Positions 1 to 8,031 of a DNA stretch of 40,729 bases are shown here, piece after piece. A program made the translations under genes and the position numbers. The stretch is from Eubacteriales bacterium (GTDB lineage Bacteria > Bacillota > Clostridia > Lachnospirales > Lachnospiraceae), in contig JAUNFZ010000017.1 in assembly GCA_030524785.1 (NCBI GenBank), positions 1 through 40,729 of the forward strand, written 5' to 3'. Each line of letters opens with the position of its first letter. Positions within the stretch are counted from its first letter, which is position 1. The notes below the pieces were generated by a model that was not told the origin of the DNA, did not search any database, and saw only the letters and a program-made list of their open reading frames with translations.

Positions 1-2
1 CC

Positions 3-668
3 GGAAAATCGACCATGCTGAACGCGATTGCCGGAGTGTGGCCGGTGGATGAGGGAGAGATCATCATTGACGGCGTCAATGTGACGCGCCTGCCGGAGTA
101 TAAACGCGCCAAGTATCTTGGCAGAGTATTCCAGGATCCCATGACGGGAACGGCGGCCAGTATGCAGATTGAGGAAAATCTTGCCCTGGCGTCCCGGAGG
201 GGACTGCGCCGCACGCTGAAAAGCGGCATTAATTCTGCGGAGCGCGAGCGCTATAAGGATAAACTGAAAATTCTGGACCTTGGACTGGAGGATCGGCTGA
301 CGGCGAAGGTCGGGCTGCTCTCGGGAGGCCAGCGCCAGGCGCTGACGCTTTTGATGGCGACGCTGAAGAAGCCGAAGCTGCTTCTTTTAGATGAGCACAC
401 GGCCGCCCTGGACCCGAAAACGGCGGCGAAGGTTCTGCAGGCCACGGATAAAATCATTGCCAGGGATAATCTGACGGCCATCATGATTACGCACAACATG
501 AAGGATGCGATTGCCCACGGCAACCGGCTGATTATGATGCACGAGGGCAAAATTATTTATGATGTGGCCGGCGAGGAGAAGAAAAATCTGAAGGTAAGCG
601 ACCTTCTTCAGAAGTTCGAGCAGGCCAGCGGGGATGAGTTTGCCAACGACCGGATGATGCTGGCGTAG
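3..668 (+). CDS. ABC transporter ATP-binding protein (5' truncated by window edge)
   Basis: The first in-frame codons read GKST, the end of a Walker A motif, so the true start lies upstream of the window and about 40 residues are missing. The visible part has the Q-loop (VFQDP), an ABC signature (LLSGGQRQALTLLMATL), Walker B (KLLLLDEHTAALD, with D-E-H rather than D-E-P) and the switch histidine (MITHNM). The sequence style matches the COG1101 ATPases that pair with TrpX/TrpY-like substrate-binding proteins and permeases for amino-acid-type substrates; that assignment is from family knowledge and the partner genes would lie to the left. It is followed by a strong terminator, so it is the last gene of its operon and is separate from the CODH operon. 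Confidence 0.85.
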   Translation, partial: GKSTMLNAIAGVWPVDEGEIIIDGVNVTRLPEYKRAKYLGRVFQDPMTGTAASMQIEENLALASRRGLRRTLKSGINSAERERYKDKLKILDLGLEDRLTAKVGLLSGGQRQALTLLMATLKKPKLLLLDEHTAALDPKTAAKVLQATDKIIARDNLTAIMITHNMKDAIAHGNRLIMMHEGKIIYDVAGEEKKNLKVSDLLQKFEQASGDEFANDRMMLA

Positions 669-707
669 CAGATGGATGCGTTTTTTGGCAAAATAGATGG
701 ATACTTT

Positions 708-752
708 ACAGGCAAAGCTGTTTTTTTGGACAGTTTTGCCTGTTTGTTTTTT
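708..752 (+). terminator. Rho-independent terminator after the ABC ATPase
   Basis: ACAGGCAAA (708-716) pairs perfectly with TTTGCCTGT (735-743), with an inner CTGT/ACAG pair, and the stem is followed by TTGTTTTTT. It separates the ABC transporter operon from the CODH promoter. Confidence 0.85.
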
Positions 753-771
753 CGAAAGTACAATTTCTTGG

Positions 772-800
772 TTGTGATTTTTTGCCTTATGTGGTATACT
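772..800 (+). promoter_or_regulatory. Probable sigma-A promoter of the Wood-Ljungdahl operon
   Basis: TTGTGA at 772-777 and TATACT at 795-800 are separated by 17 bp. It is the only good promoter-like pair in the 205-bp gap before the His-rich gene, and no equally strong promoter or terminator is seen before 17316, so it probably drives the whole operon. Confidence 0.6.
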
Positions 801-831
801 AACCCCATAGTGGGGATACGTATATACGTAT
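794..831 (+). promoter_or_regulatory. Stacked palindromes at the start of the CODH operon (putative operator)
   Basis: Right at and after the -10 box there is an inverted repeat, GTAT-N5-CCCC-ATAGT-GGGG-ATAC, which runs into a perfect 16-bp palindrome ATACGTATATACGTAT (816-831). The second palindrome is also a direct repeat of ATACGTAT. Their place, from the -10 box to about 25 bp beyond the likely transcription start, fits a repressor site. The regulator is unknown; the first genes downstream bind nickel, so a metal- or redox-responsive factor is a reasonable guess. Confidence 0.5.
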
Positions 832-873
832 GTCAAAAATTTAACAATAATATATGGAGAAAGGAGCGGATAT

Positions 874-1332
874 ATGCACATAATCAATGATGAAAACGGC
901 AATCCCTGCGCCCATGCTCATCATGAACACACCCATACGCACACTTATGAACATTCCCATGAACACAGCCATATGAGTGGTCACGAGGAAGATCATGAGC
1001 ACAGCCATGAGGGCGGCTGCCAGGAAGGTCACTGCCATACGCATGGGGACGAGGGTCATTGCCACGGGCATGGAGATGAAGGCCATTGCCACGGCGGTGA
1101 ACACTGCCACAATCAGGGCGGCGAGGGCGTGCCGGCAGACAAAAATGCTGCGCTTTTGCAGTATATGCTGGATCACAACACGCACCATGCAGCCGAGCTT
1201 GACCAGATGGCGGCGAAGCTGGCGGAAGACGGACACGAAAATGCGGCGGAACAGATCCGCAGGGCGGTGGATGAATTCCAGAAGGGAAATATGTATCTGG
1301 GACTTGCCCTGTCTCTGGTGAAGCAGCCGTAG
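874..1332 (+). CDS. Histidine-rich putative nickel-binding protein
   Basis: A 152-residue protein. About the first 80 residues hold 25 histidines and six cysteines, arranged as HxH runs followed by nine-residue repeats around GDEGHCHG. The remaining 65 residues form a predicted helical domain (from KNAALLQYMLDHN to the C-terminus) with a few further histidines. No signal peptide or membrane segment is seen, so it should be cytoplasmic. It has a good ribosome binding site (AAAGGAG, 861-867) and is the first gene after the CODH operon promoter, directly ahead of cooT and cooC. Histidine tails of this kind store or deliver Ni(II) in proteins such as Hpn and HypB; nickel is the likely cargo here because the operon encodes two nickel enzymes, but zinc or cobalt binding cannot be excluded. 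Confidence 0.75.
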   Translation: MHIINDENGNPCAHAHHEHTHTHTYEHSHEHSHMSGHEEDHEHSHEGGCQEGHCHTHGDEGHCHGHGDEGHCHGGEHCHNQGGEGVPADKNAALLQYMLDHNTHHAAELDQMAAKLAEDGHENAAEQIRRAVDEFQKGNMYLGLALSLVKQP

Positions 1333-1347
1333 CGGGAGGTAAAGAAA

Positions 1348-1530
1348 ATGTGTCTTTCGAAAGTAGTCAAAAAAAATCAGCCCGACTGCGTTCTGCTGGA
1401 CTATGTCAGCAAAATTGAGGTCAACGGCAATCGCATCACACTGACGGATGTGATGGGAGAGCAGAAAACCGTGGAGGGAACCATTGCCATGGCGGACCTC
1501 ACAGGCGGAAGGGTGGAAATTAACTGCTGA
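1348..1530 (+). CDS. CooT-family nickel-binding protein
   Basis: A 60-residue protein beginning MCLSKVV, with the invariant second-position cysteine of the CooT family, in which a dimer binds one Ni(II) through Cys2 in the proteins studied. The rest is a compact beta-rich sequence (VNGNRITLTDVMGEQ) typical of the family, and it ends in a further cysteine. The start follows GGGAGG (1333-1338) with suitable spacing. It lies 15 bp after the His-rich gene and ahead of cooC, so it probably takes part in nickel supply to CODH and acetyl-CoA synthase. The family and context agree; the exact transfer step is an inference. Confidence 0.85.
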   Translation: MCLSKVVKKNQPDCVLLDYVSKIEVNGNRITLTDVMGEQKTVEGTIAMADLTGGRVEINC

Positions 1531-1563
1531 TGTGCAGTCGGCGGTGAAACAAAAAATTGGCGG

Positions 1564-1581
1564 CAATGTTCTGAAACATTG
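1564..1581 (+). other. Short perfect hairpin before cooC
   Basis: CAATGTT (1564-1570) pairs with AACATTG (1575-1581) around a CTGA loop, in the 80-bp gap between cooT and cooC. There is no U tract. It could be a processing or stability hairpin that sets different mRNA levels for the nickel proteins and the enzymes downstream. Confidence 0.45.
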
Positions 1582-1610
1582 ACGGGACAAGTGATGCAGG
1601 AGATGAATTT

Positions 1611-2378
1611 ATGTCGTTTACAATAGCAGTTGCTGGAAAAGGCGGTGTTGGAAAGACCACGCTGTGCGGGCTTCTGATCCAATACCTCTGTGAAAAGGGA
1701 AAACGCCCTATATTGGCGGTGGACGCCGACGCCAATTCAAATTTAAACGAAGTGCTCGGCGTAGACGTTGAGATGACGCTGGGGGAGATCCGTGAGGAGA
1801 TGTCGAAGGCGGAGGCATCCGGAAATTCGCATATCCCCGCAGGAATGACGAAGGCAGATTATATGGAATTTATGTTTAACCGCTGCCTGGCGGAAGAAGA
1901 CGATTTCGATATGCTCGTCATGGGAAGAACTCAGGGACAGGGCTGTTACTGCTTCGTGAACGGCCTGCTGCAGAGCCAGCTTCAGAAACTGGCGCCGAAC
2001 TACCCCTATATCGTTGTGGACAACGAGGCCGGAATGGAACATATCAGCCGTGGAATTTTGCCGAAGGTAGATATGATCCTGCTGGTCAGCGACTGTTCCA
2101 GACGCGGGGTACAGGCAGTTGGGCGCATTGCCCGGCTGACAGAGGAGCTTGGGTTAAAGCCTGAAAAAATGGGGCTGATCGTTAACCGTGCTCCGGAGGG
2201 CAGGCTGAATGAAGGTACGATGGAGGAAATTGAAAAGCAGGGACTCACACTGCTTGGCGTTGTGCCGCAGGACGCCCAGGTTTACGAATATGACTGTGAC
2301 GGCAGGCCGATGGTAGAGCTTCCGGAAAGCTCCGCCGTGAAACAGGCCCTTCACAGTATCATAGATAAATTGATATAA
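1611..2378 (+). CDS. cooC: CooC/AcsF-type nickel-insertion ATPase (copy 1)
   Basis: A 255-residue MinD/ParA-fold ATPase. The deviant Walker A GKGGVGKTT lies at residues 9-17, VDADAN at 38-42 is the switch region, and VVDNEAG is the Walker B-like motif. The cysteine pair C112-x-C114 (GCYC) is the CxC metal site at which CooC dimers bind nickel and through which they couple ATP hydrolysis to C-cluster maturation. It sits 31 bp before cooS with only a weak spacer, so it is co-transcribed. A second CooC follows cooS; the two are clearly different sequences, so each may serve a different target (CODH C-cluster or ACS A-cluster). Which one serves which cannot be told from sequence alone. Confidence 0.92.
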   Translation: MSFTIAVAGKGGVGKTTLCGLLIQYLCEKGKRPILAVDADANSNLNEVLGVDVEMTLGEIREEMSKAEASGNSHIPAGMTKADYMEFMFNRCLAEEDDFDMLVMGRTQGQGCYCFVNGLLQSQLQKLAPNYPYIVVDNEAGMEHISRGILPKVDMILLVSDCSRRGVQAVGRIARLTEELGLKPEKMGLIVNRAPEGRLNEGTMEEIEKQGLTLLGVVPQDAQVYEYDCDGRPMVELPESSAVKQALHSIIDKLI

Positions 2379-2412
2379 TTATATTATAACCCAATCTGTA
2401 AGGAGGATTATG

Positions 2413-4305
2413 ATGGGAGACTTTAAGTTGACAACAGTTGAAGAAATGGAAGCGGCTACGAACCGGTTGCTTGAGACAGGCAAAAAAGTGGGCGCTGACG
2501 GATGGCAGTACAGGGTGGCAAACCAGACCCCGCACTGTAAATTCGGCGAGACGGGCATCTGCTGTAAGATCTGTTCTATGGGGCCCTGCCGTATCACGCC
2601 GAAGGCGCCGAGGGGAATCTGCGGATGCGACGCTCACGGAATTGTTGCCCGTAACTATCTGAAATTTACGGCGGGCGGTTCCGCTACCCATTCAGACCAC
2701 GGCCGCGAGATCTGCAACACGCTGTACCATGCGAAGCCGGAAGGTCCGTACAAGGTAAAAGATCCCGAGAAGCTGCTCCGCATTGCGAAGGAGTGGGGCG
2801 TTGAGACAGAGGGAAAAGATATCTACGATCTGGCTCACGAGGTAGCTGTTCTCGGACTTGGCGAGTACGGCAAGGTATTCGGAACGCAGAATTTCCTGAA
2901 ACGTGCTCCGCAGCACACGCAGGAGATCTGGGAGAGAGAGGAGATTGCTCCCCGTGCGATCGACCGCGAGGTATCATGTTCTTTACATATGACTCATATG
3001 GGATGTTCTTCCAAGCCGGAAGCGCTGATTCGTCAGTCTTTCCGTTCCGGTCTGTCTGATGGATGGGGCGGTTCCATGGCAGGCACAGAGTTTTCAGACG
3101 TGCTGTTCGGAACTCCGAAGCCCATCGATACCGAGGCAAACCTTGGCGTTATGAACAAGGACAATGTAAACATCGTTGTTCACGGCCACGATCCGTCACT
3201 TTCCGAGATGATCTGCGAATACGCGGACGATCCCGAGATGATTGCATACGCAAAGAGCAAGGGCGCGAAGGGCATTACGGTATCCGGCGTCTGCTGTACA
3301 TCGAACGAGGTTGCAATGCGCCGCGGCATCCCGATGGCGGGTAACTTCCTCCAGCAGGAAAACGTGGTTCTCACAGGCGCATGTGAGGCGATTGTGGTGG
3401 ACGTACAGTGTATTTTCCCGGCACTTGGGCCTTTAAGCAAGTGCTTCCATACAAAATTTGTAACCACATCTCCGATTGCCCAGATGCCGGATTCTGAGTT
3501 TATCCGTTTCCATGCGGACACAGCCGCAGAAAACGCAAAGGCGATTGTTAAGATGGCAATCGACAACTTTGAGAACAGAAATCCTGATCTCGTGTACATT
3601 CCTGACATCAAGCAGAAGGCTACGGTTGGCTATTCTGTAGAAGCGATTGTAAAAACGCTGGACGGCGTAACAAACTCTCAGGTAGACGTGACAGGTACGA
3701 CAAAACCGCTCATTGAATGTATTACTTCCGGCGTTATCCGCGGAGCAGTTGCAATGGTTGGATGCAACAACCCGAAAATCCGTCCGGACTATGCGCATAT
3801 CGAGCTGATGAAGAAACTGATTGCAAACGATATTATCGTTGTGGCGTCGGGATGTTCCGCACAGGCTGCGGCAAAGGCCGGCCTGATGGACAAGGAAGCG
3901 AAGAATCTCTGCGGCGCAGGCCTGAAGCGTGTCTGTGAGCTGGCGGATATTCCTCCGGTGCTTCACATGGGTTCCTGCGTGGATATCAGCCGTATGATGA
4001 TTCTTGTGGCAGAGCTTGCCAAGGATTCCGGCCTGAATATTTCACAGCTTCCGGTTGTGGGATGCGCTCCGGAATGGATGTCTGAGAAAGCGGTATCTAT
4101 CGGAAACTACGTGGTGGCAACAGGTATTGATACCTTCCTTGGCGTTGACCCGTATGTATCGGGCTCCGATCAGGTTTCCAAGCTGCTCACCGAGGGCGTA
4201 AGAGACTGGGTAGAGGCGGCTTACACGGTAGAGACCGACATCGAAAAGCTGGTTGATCTGATGATTGAAAGAATCGAAGAAAAACGTGAGGCAATCGGTA
4301 TCTAA
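2413..4305 (+). CDS. cooS: Anaerobic Ni-Fe carbon monoxide dehydrogenase catalytic subunit
   Basis: About 630 residues, normal for CooS/AcsA. The enzyme interconverts CO2 and CO and feeds CO to acetyl-CoA synthase. Counting from the first ATG at 2410, the D- and B-cluster cysteines are C43, C51, C52, C55, C60 and C73. The C-cluster ligands are His258 or His260 (VVHGHD), one of C295/C296, C334, C452, C482 and C523, and K560 is the expected acid/base lysine. Two ATGs are adjacent: the AGGAGG at 2401-2406 leaves 3 bases to the first and 6 to the second, so the second (2413) is the better start. It is flanked by two cooC genes. All catalytic ligands are present, so the enzyme should be active. 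Confidence 0.97.
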   Translation: MGDFKLTTVEEMEAATNRLLETGKKVGADGWQYRVANQTPHCKFGETGICCKICSMGPCRITPKAPRGICGCDAHGIVARNYLKFTAGGSATHSDHGREICNTLYHAKPEGPYKVKDPEKLLRIAKEWGVETEGKDIYDLAHEVAVLGLGEYGKVFGTQNFLKRAPQHTQEIWEREEIAPRAIDREVSCSLHMTHMGCSSKPEALIRQSFRSGLSDGWGGSMAGTEFSDVLFGTPKPIDTEANLGVMNKDNVNIVVHGHDPSLSEMICEYADDPEMIAYAKSKGAKGITVSGVCCTSNEVAMRRGIPMAGNFLQQENVVLTGACEAIVVDVQCIFPALGPLSKCFHTKFVTTSPIAQMPDSEFIRFHADTAAENAKAIVKMAIDNFENRNPDLVYIPDIKQKATVGYSVEAIVKTLDGVTNSQVDVTGTTKPLIECITSGVIRGAVAMVGCNNPKIRPDYAHIELMKKLIANDIIVVASGCSAQAAAKAGLMDKEAKNLCGAGLKRVCELADIPPVLHMGSCVDISRMMILVAELAKDSGLNISQLPVVGCAPEWMSEKAVSIGNYVVATGIDTFLGVDPYVSGSDQVSKLLTEGVRDWVEAAYTVETDIEKLVDLMIERIEEKREAIGI

Positions 4306-4345
4306 ACAATACAGGTCCGATTGAAGAAAGGACAGACAGGACACT

Positions 4346-5116
4346 ATGAAAATTGCAGTAACCGGAAAGGGCGGCGTGGGTAAAACTACCTTTGCCGCAA
4401 CTCTGGCAAGATTATACGCAGAAGAAGGAAGGCCGGTATTGGCGGCGGATGTGGATCCCGACGCAAATCTGGGGCTGGCATTAGGTTTCTCCGAGGAGGA
4501 ACTGGAGCAGATTGTTCCTATTACAAAAATGCGCAAGCTCATCGAGGAACGTACAGGGGCGAATGAGGACAATACGTTCTACCGCATTAATCCAAAAGTC
4601 AGCGATATACCGGATACCTACGGAAAAGTGTGCAACGGCGTGAAACTTCTTGTTCTCGGCACCGTGGACACCGCGGGAAGCGGCTGTGTGTGCCCGGAGC
4701 ATGTGATGCTGAAGCGGATCATCAACAATCTGGTGCTTCACAGAGAGGATGTGGTCATACTCGATATGGAGGCAGGCCTGGAACATCTGGGACGCGGAAC
4801 AACGTCAGGAATGGATCAGTTTGTCGTGGTGATTGAACCCGGAGCACGCAGCATCCAGACGTATATGAATGTAAAACGTCTGGCGGCGGAACTGGGGGTA
4901 AAGCAGGTGCGTGTGGTTGCCAACAAGGTGCGCGACGAAAAAGACGAAGCCTTTATCCGGGCAAAGATTCCCCCTGAGGACCTGTTGGGAATTGTTCACT
5001 ACAGCTCCGAGGTGATCGATGCAGACCGCAATGGTTCTTCCCCATTTGATTTTAGCAAGTCAGCCGTGGACGAGATTCGGGCAATCAAAGAAGTGATCGA
5101 TGCTTCCGGGGACTGA
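4346..5116 (+). CDS. cooC: CooC/AcsF-type nickel-insertion ATPase (copy 2)
   Basis: A 256-residue MinD/ParA-fold ATPase with Walker A GKGGVGKTT at residues 7-15, ADVDPDAN at 34-41, the nickel-site cysteines C114-x-C116 (GCVC), and VVILDMEAGLEH as the Walker B region. It is closer to the classical CooC pattern than copy 1. It lies 40 bp after cooS and just before the truncated CODH paralogue and acsB. Based on this position it could serve either CODH or the acetyl-CoA synthase A-cluster (the role described for AcsF). The ribosome binding site GAAAGGA lies at 4325-4331. Confidence 0.92.
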   Translation: MKIAVTGKGGVGKTTFAATLARLYAEEGRPVLAADVDPDANLGLALGFSEEELEQIVPITKMRKLIEERTGANEDNTFYRINPKVSDIPDTYGKVCNGVKLLVLGTVDTAGSGCVCPEHVMLKRIINNLVLHREDVVILDMEAGLEHLGRGTTSGMDQFVVVIEPGARSIQTYMNVKRLAAELGVKQVRVVANKVRDEKDEAFIRAKIPPEDLLGIVHYSSEVIDADRNGSSPFDFSKSAVDEIRAIKEVIDASGD

Positions 5117-5169
5117 CGGGCTAATGTATCTGATAGATCATTTTCAATTTAAGAAAAGAGGCGAAGAAA

Positions 5170-5862
5170 ATGGGTAATATGGAATTACCCGGACTGAGTG
5201 TCGGGGAGATTATTAAGGCTCTGGATGGGGTCTGCAATTCCCGCGTGGATGATGCGGGTTCCACAAAACCGCTGCTGGAGTGCGTAACTTCCGGTGTGCT
5301 GCGGGGTGCGGTCGTTATGATCGGCTGCGACGGTTCCGAGGTGAGAGACACCGGGGAATACGTTGCATTGATGAAAAAGCTGATTGCGAACGATATCGTT
5401 CTGCTGGCGATTGGATATCCGGTCAAAGTGGCTCAGGAGGCGGGGCTTTTGAATCCCGAAGCAAAGGACATGTGCGGCGCAGGCTTAAAGAGAGTCTGTG
5501 AACTGGCGCAGATCCCTCCGGTACTTCCCCTGGGAGGTCTGGAAAACATAGGAAATGTTGTGACTGTGGCGCAGGCGCTTTCGGCAGATTCCGGCGTGGC
5601 GGTTTCCGCGCTGCCGGTGGTCGGATGTGATGCGGCAGGCGTATCGGCTCAGGCGGTAGAGCTTGGCAATACCTTTGTCGGCCTTGGCGTCGATACCTTT
5701 ATCGGCATGATGCCCTGCGAGGGCTCCCTTGAGGAGGCAGCTGCCGCCAGCGGACTGAAGGACGGAGCAGAGGCGAAACATACTGTGTCCTGTGATTTAA
5801 ATGAATTGTGCGACGCGATCATAGCGGATATTGAAAAGAAGCGTGACGCGATTGCAATTTAA
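5170..5862 (+). CDS. Stand-alone paralogue of the CODH C-terminal domain, catalytic ligands lost
   Basis: A 230-residue protein that aligns without gaps, over at least 170 residues, to residues 401 onward of the CooS encoded 0.9 kb upstream (constant offset of 399). Shared blocks include TKPLLECVTSGVLRGAV, LMKKLIANDI and CGAGLKRVCELA. It has no N-terminal or middle domain, so no B or D cluster. Of the three C-cluster cysteines in this region only the first survives (C53 for C452); the others are Y83 (for C482) and L124 (for C523), and the catalytic lysine K560 is Q161. It cannot be a CO dehydrogenase. The frame is intact, has its own start and a modest ribosome binding site, and ends one codon boundary before acsB, so it looks like a maintained gene rather than debris. 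A scaffold, maturation or tunnel-sealing partner of ACS or CODH is possible; the function is unknown. Confidence 0.9.
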   Translation: MGNMELPGLSVGEIIKALDGVCNSRVDDAGSTKPLLECVTSGVLRGAVVMIGCDGSEVRDTGEYVALMKKLIANDIVLLAIGYPVKVAQEAGLLNPEAKDMCGAGLKRVCELAQIPPVLPLGGLENIGNVVTVAQALSADSGVAVSALPVVGCDAAGVSAQAVELGNTFVGLGVDTFIGMMPCEGSLEEAAAASGLKDGAEAKHTVSCDLNELCDAIIADIEKKRDAIAI

Positions 5863-5889
5863 ATGTCTAACGAAATGGAGGAAATAAAA

Positions 5890-8031
5890 GTGACATTATT
5901 TGATGTTGTATTTAGTGGAAACGATACTGTGTACGGCCTGACGGAGAGCGCAATCGACGCGGCTATCGCACAGCATGGCGCGGACAAGGCGGTTGCTTTT
6001 CCTGATACCGCATACAGCCTGCCCTGCTACTTTGGCGTAACAGGAACGAAAATTGCAAACCTGGGCGATATGAAGGCTGCCCTCGATGTAATTAAATCCC
6101 TGATGACGAGAAACAAACGTCTGAATGATGTGTTTATGTCCGGCGTTGCCACAGCGCTCTGTGCAGAATTTATTGAAGTGCTGAAATATATGGACGGCGC
6201 GACGCCTTACGAGGCTCCCTGCTACGGCCATCTTGGCGATGCAATCATCCGTGAGCTGGGCGTTCCCCTTGTAACGGGCGATATCCCGGGCGTAGCCGTT
6301 ATCCTCGGCGCAGCTCCCACAGCTCAGGAGGGCGTAGATCTTGTAAAATCCTATCAGGCACAGGGTATTCTGGTAACTCTGGTTGGCGGAATCATTGACC
6401 AGTGCGAGGAGCTTGGCTACAAGACCGGCGCAAACGTGCGTGTAATCCCGCTGGGCAAGGACGTTACCTCAGTAATCCATGTAGTATCTGTTGCGGTGAG
6501 AGCAGCGCTGATCTTCGGCAATATCAAAGGCGGCGACGCGGCTGGACTGATGGAGTACACCTTCAAGCGTGTACCGGCATTTGTCAACGCATTTGCGCCT
6601 CTTGATCCGGTAATCGTTTCCTGCGGAGCAGGTGCAATTGCACTGGGCTTCCCGGTAATCACAAACGATGTTGCAACAGCAGAAGCAGTAAACATCAAGG
6701 TTCCCAAGAGCCTGATTGTACAGCCGGATGTAAGCAAGTTCAACGCGACTTCCCTGGAAGCCCGCGACATCAAGATCAAGATCACACATATTGATATTCC
6801 GGTTGCATTTGCTTCCGCATTTGAAGGTGAGATCATCCGCCGCGGCGATATGCAGGTAGAGTTCGACGGTTCCCGCGTAGACTGCTTCGAGCTGGTTCAG
6901 ACGAAGGATGCTTCCGAGATCGAAGACCACAAGATCGAAATCATCGGACCGGATATCGACGAGATGGAAGTAGGCAGCAAGCAGAGCATTGCCTATGTGG
7001 TAGAGGTAGCAGGCAAGACGATGCAGTCTGACTTTGAGTCTGTATTCGAGCGTAAGTTCCACTCCTACTTAAACTGTGTAGAGGGTATGATGCATACCGG
7101 ACAGCGTGATATGATCCGTATCCGTGTTAGCAAAGATACCTTTAATGCAGGCTTCCGTTTAAAACATATCGGAGAAGTGCTGTACGCAAAGGTTAAGAGC
7201 GAATTTGCAGCCGTTGTTGACAAGTGCCAGGTGAAGATCTATACGAATCCTGAAGAATGTACAAAGCTTCGTCATGAGCTGGCAATCCCGGTATATGACA
7301 AGCGTGACGAGCGTCTGACAACGCTGACCGACGAAGGCGTAGACGTATACTACAGCTGCATCATGTGCCAGGCATTCTCCCCGAGCCACGTATGTGTGGT
7401 AACACCGGAGAGACTTGGACTTTGCGGAGCTGTTTCATGGCTGGATGCAAAGGCAACCAACGAGCTGGATCCCCAGGGTCCCTGCCAGGTAATTACCAAG
7501 GAAAGACCTATCGACGAGCGCATCGGCGAGTACGAGGATGTAAACGAAGCAGTTCGCAAGTTCTCCCAGGGTGCTCTGGAAGACGTATCTCTGTACTCCA
7601 TCATCGAAAAACCGATGACCAGCTGCGGATGCTTCGAGTGTATCTGCGGTATCGAGCCGCTCTCCAACGGCGTTTGTATCGCAAACCGTGAGTATGCAGG
7701 CATGACCCCGATCGGCATGACCTTCCCGGAACTGGCTTCCATGACCGGCGGCGGCGTACAGACACCGGGCTTTATGGGCCACGGCAAACACTTTATTGCT
7801 TCCAAGAAGTTCATGAAGGCTGAGGGCGGTATCGAGCGTATCGTGTGGATGCCCAAGGACCTCAAGGAGCAGGTAAAAGACAGACTGAACGCAACAGCAA
7901 AAGAGCTTTACGGAATCGACAACTTCTGCGATATGATCGGTGACGAGACCGTAGCGGAAGATCCGGAAACACTGCTGGCATTCCTGGAAGAAAAAGGACA
8001 TCCGGCACTGACAATGGAACCTATGATGTAA
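5890..8031 (+). CDS. acsB: Acetyl-CoA synthase (CODH/ACS complex beta subunit)
   Basis: This is the acetyl-CoA synthase that joins a methyl group from the corrinoid protein, CO from CODH and CoA. Counting from the upstream ATG at 5863, the A-cluster ligands are C499, C502, C511 and C521 for the [4Fe-4S] part, and C588-G589-C590 (TSCGCFE) for the nickel sites. The family hallmark MTFPELASMTGGGVQTPGFMG is present in part (GGGVQTPGFMGHGKHF), and the length of about 713-722 residues is that of the full bacterial form with its N-terminal CODH-docking domain. The start is taken as GTG 5890 because GGAGG at 5877-5881 precedes it by 8 bases; the in-frame ATG at 5863, directly after the previous stop, has no ribosome binding site. 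Confidence 0.96.
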   Translation: MTLFDVVFSGNDTVYGLTESAIDAAIAQHGADKAVAFPDTAYSLPCYFGVTGTKIANLGDMKAALDVIKSLMTRNKRLNDVFMSGVATALCAEFIEVLKYMDGATPYEAPCYGHLGDAIIRELGVPLVTGDIPGVAVILGAAPTAQEGVDLVKSYQAQGILVTLVGGIIDQCEELGYKTGANVRVIPLGKDVTSVIHVVSVAVRAALIFGNIKGGDAAGLMEYTFKRVPAFVNAFAPLDPVIVSCGAGAIALGFPVITNDVATAEAVNIKVPKSLIVQPDVSKFNATSLEARDIKIKITHIDIPVAFASAFEGEIIRRGDMQVEFDGSRVDCFELVQTKDASEIEDHKIEIIGPDIDEMEVGSKQSIAYVVEVAGKTMQSDFESVFERKFHSYLNCVEGMMHTGQRDMIRIRVSKDTFNAGFRLKHIGEVLYAKVKSEFAAVVDKCQVKIYTNPEECTKLRHELAIPVYDKRDERLTTLTDEGVDVYYSCIMCQAFSPSHVCVVTPERLGLCGAVSWLDAKATNELDPQGPCQVITKERPIDERIGEYEDVNEAVRKFSQGALEDVSLYSIIEKPMTSCGCFECICGIEPLSNGVCIANREYAGMTPIGMTFPELASMTGGGVQTPGFMGHGKHFIASKKFMKAEGGIERIVWMPKDLKEQVKDRLNATAKELYGIDNFCDMIGDETVAEDPETLLAFLEEKGHPALTMEPMM

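Noticed and set aside
841..1590. Minus-strand 249-codon open frame opposite the His-rich gene
   Set aside because: It is the reverse of CAT/CAC-rich codons in a well-supported gene, with no ribosome binding site and no family resemblance.
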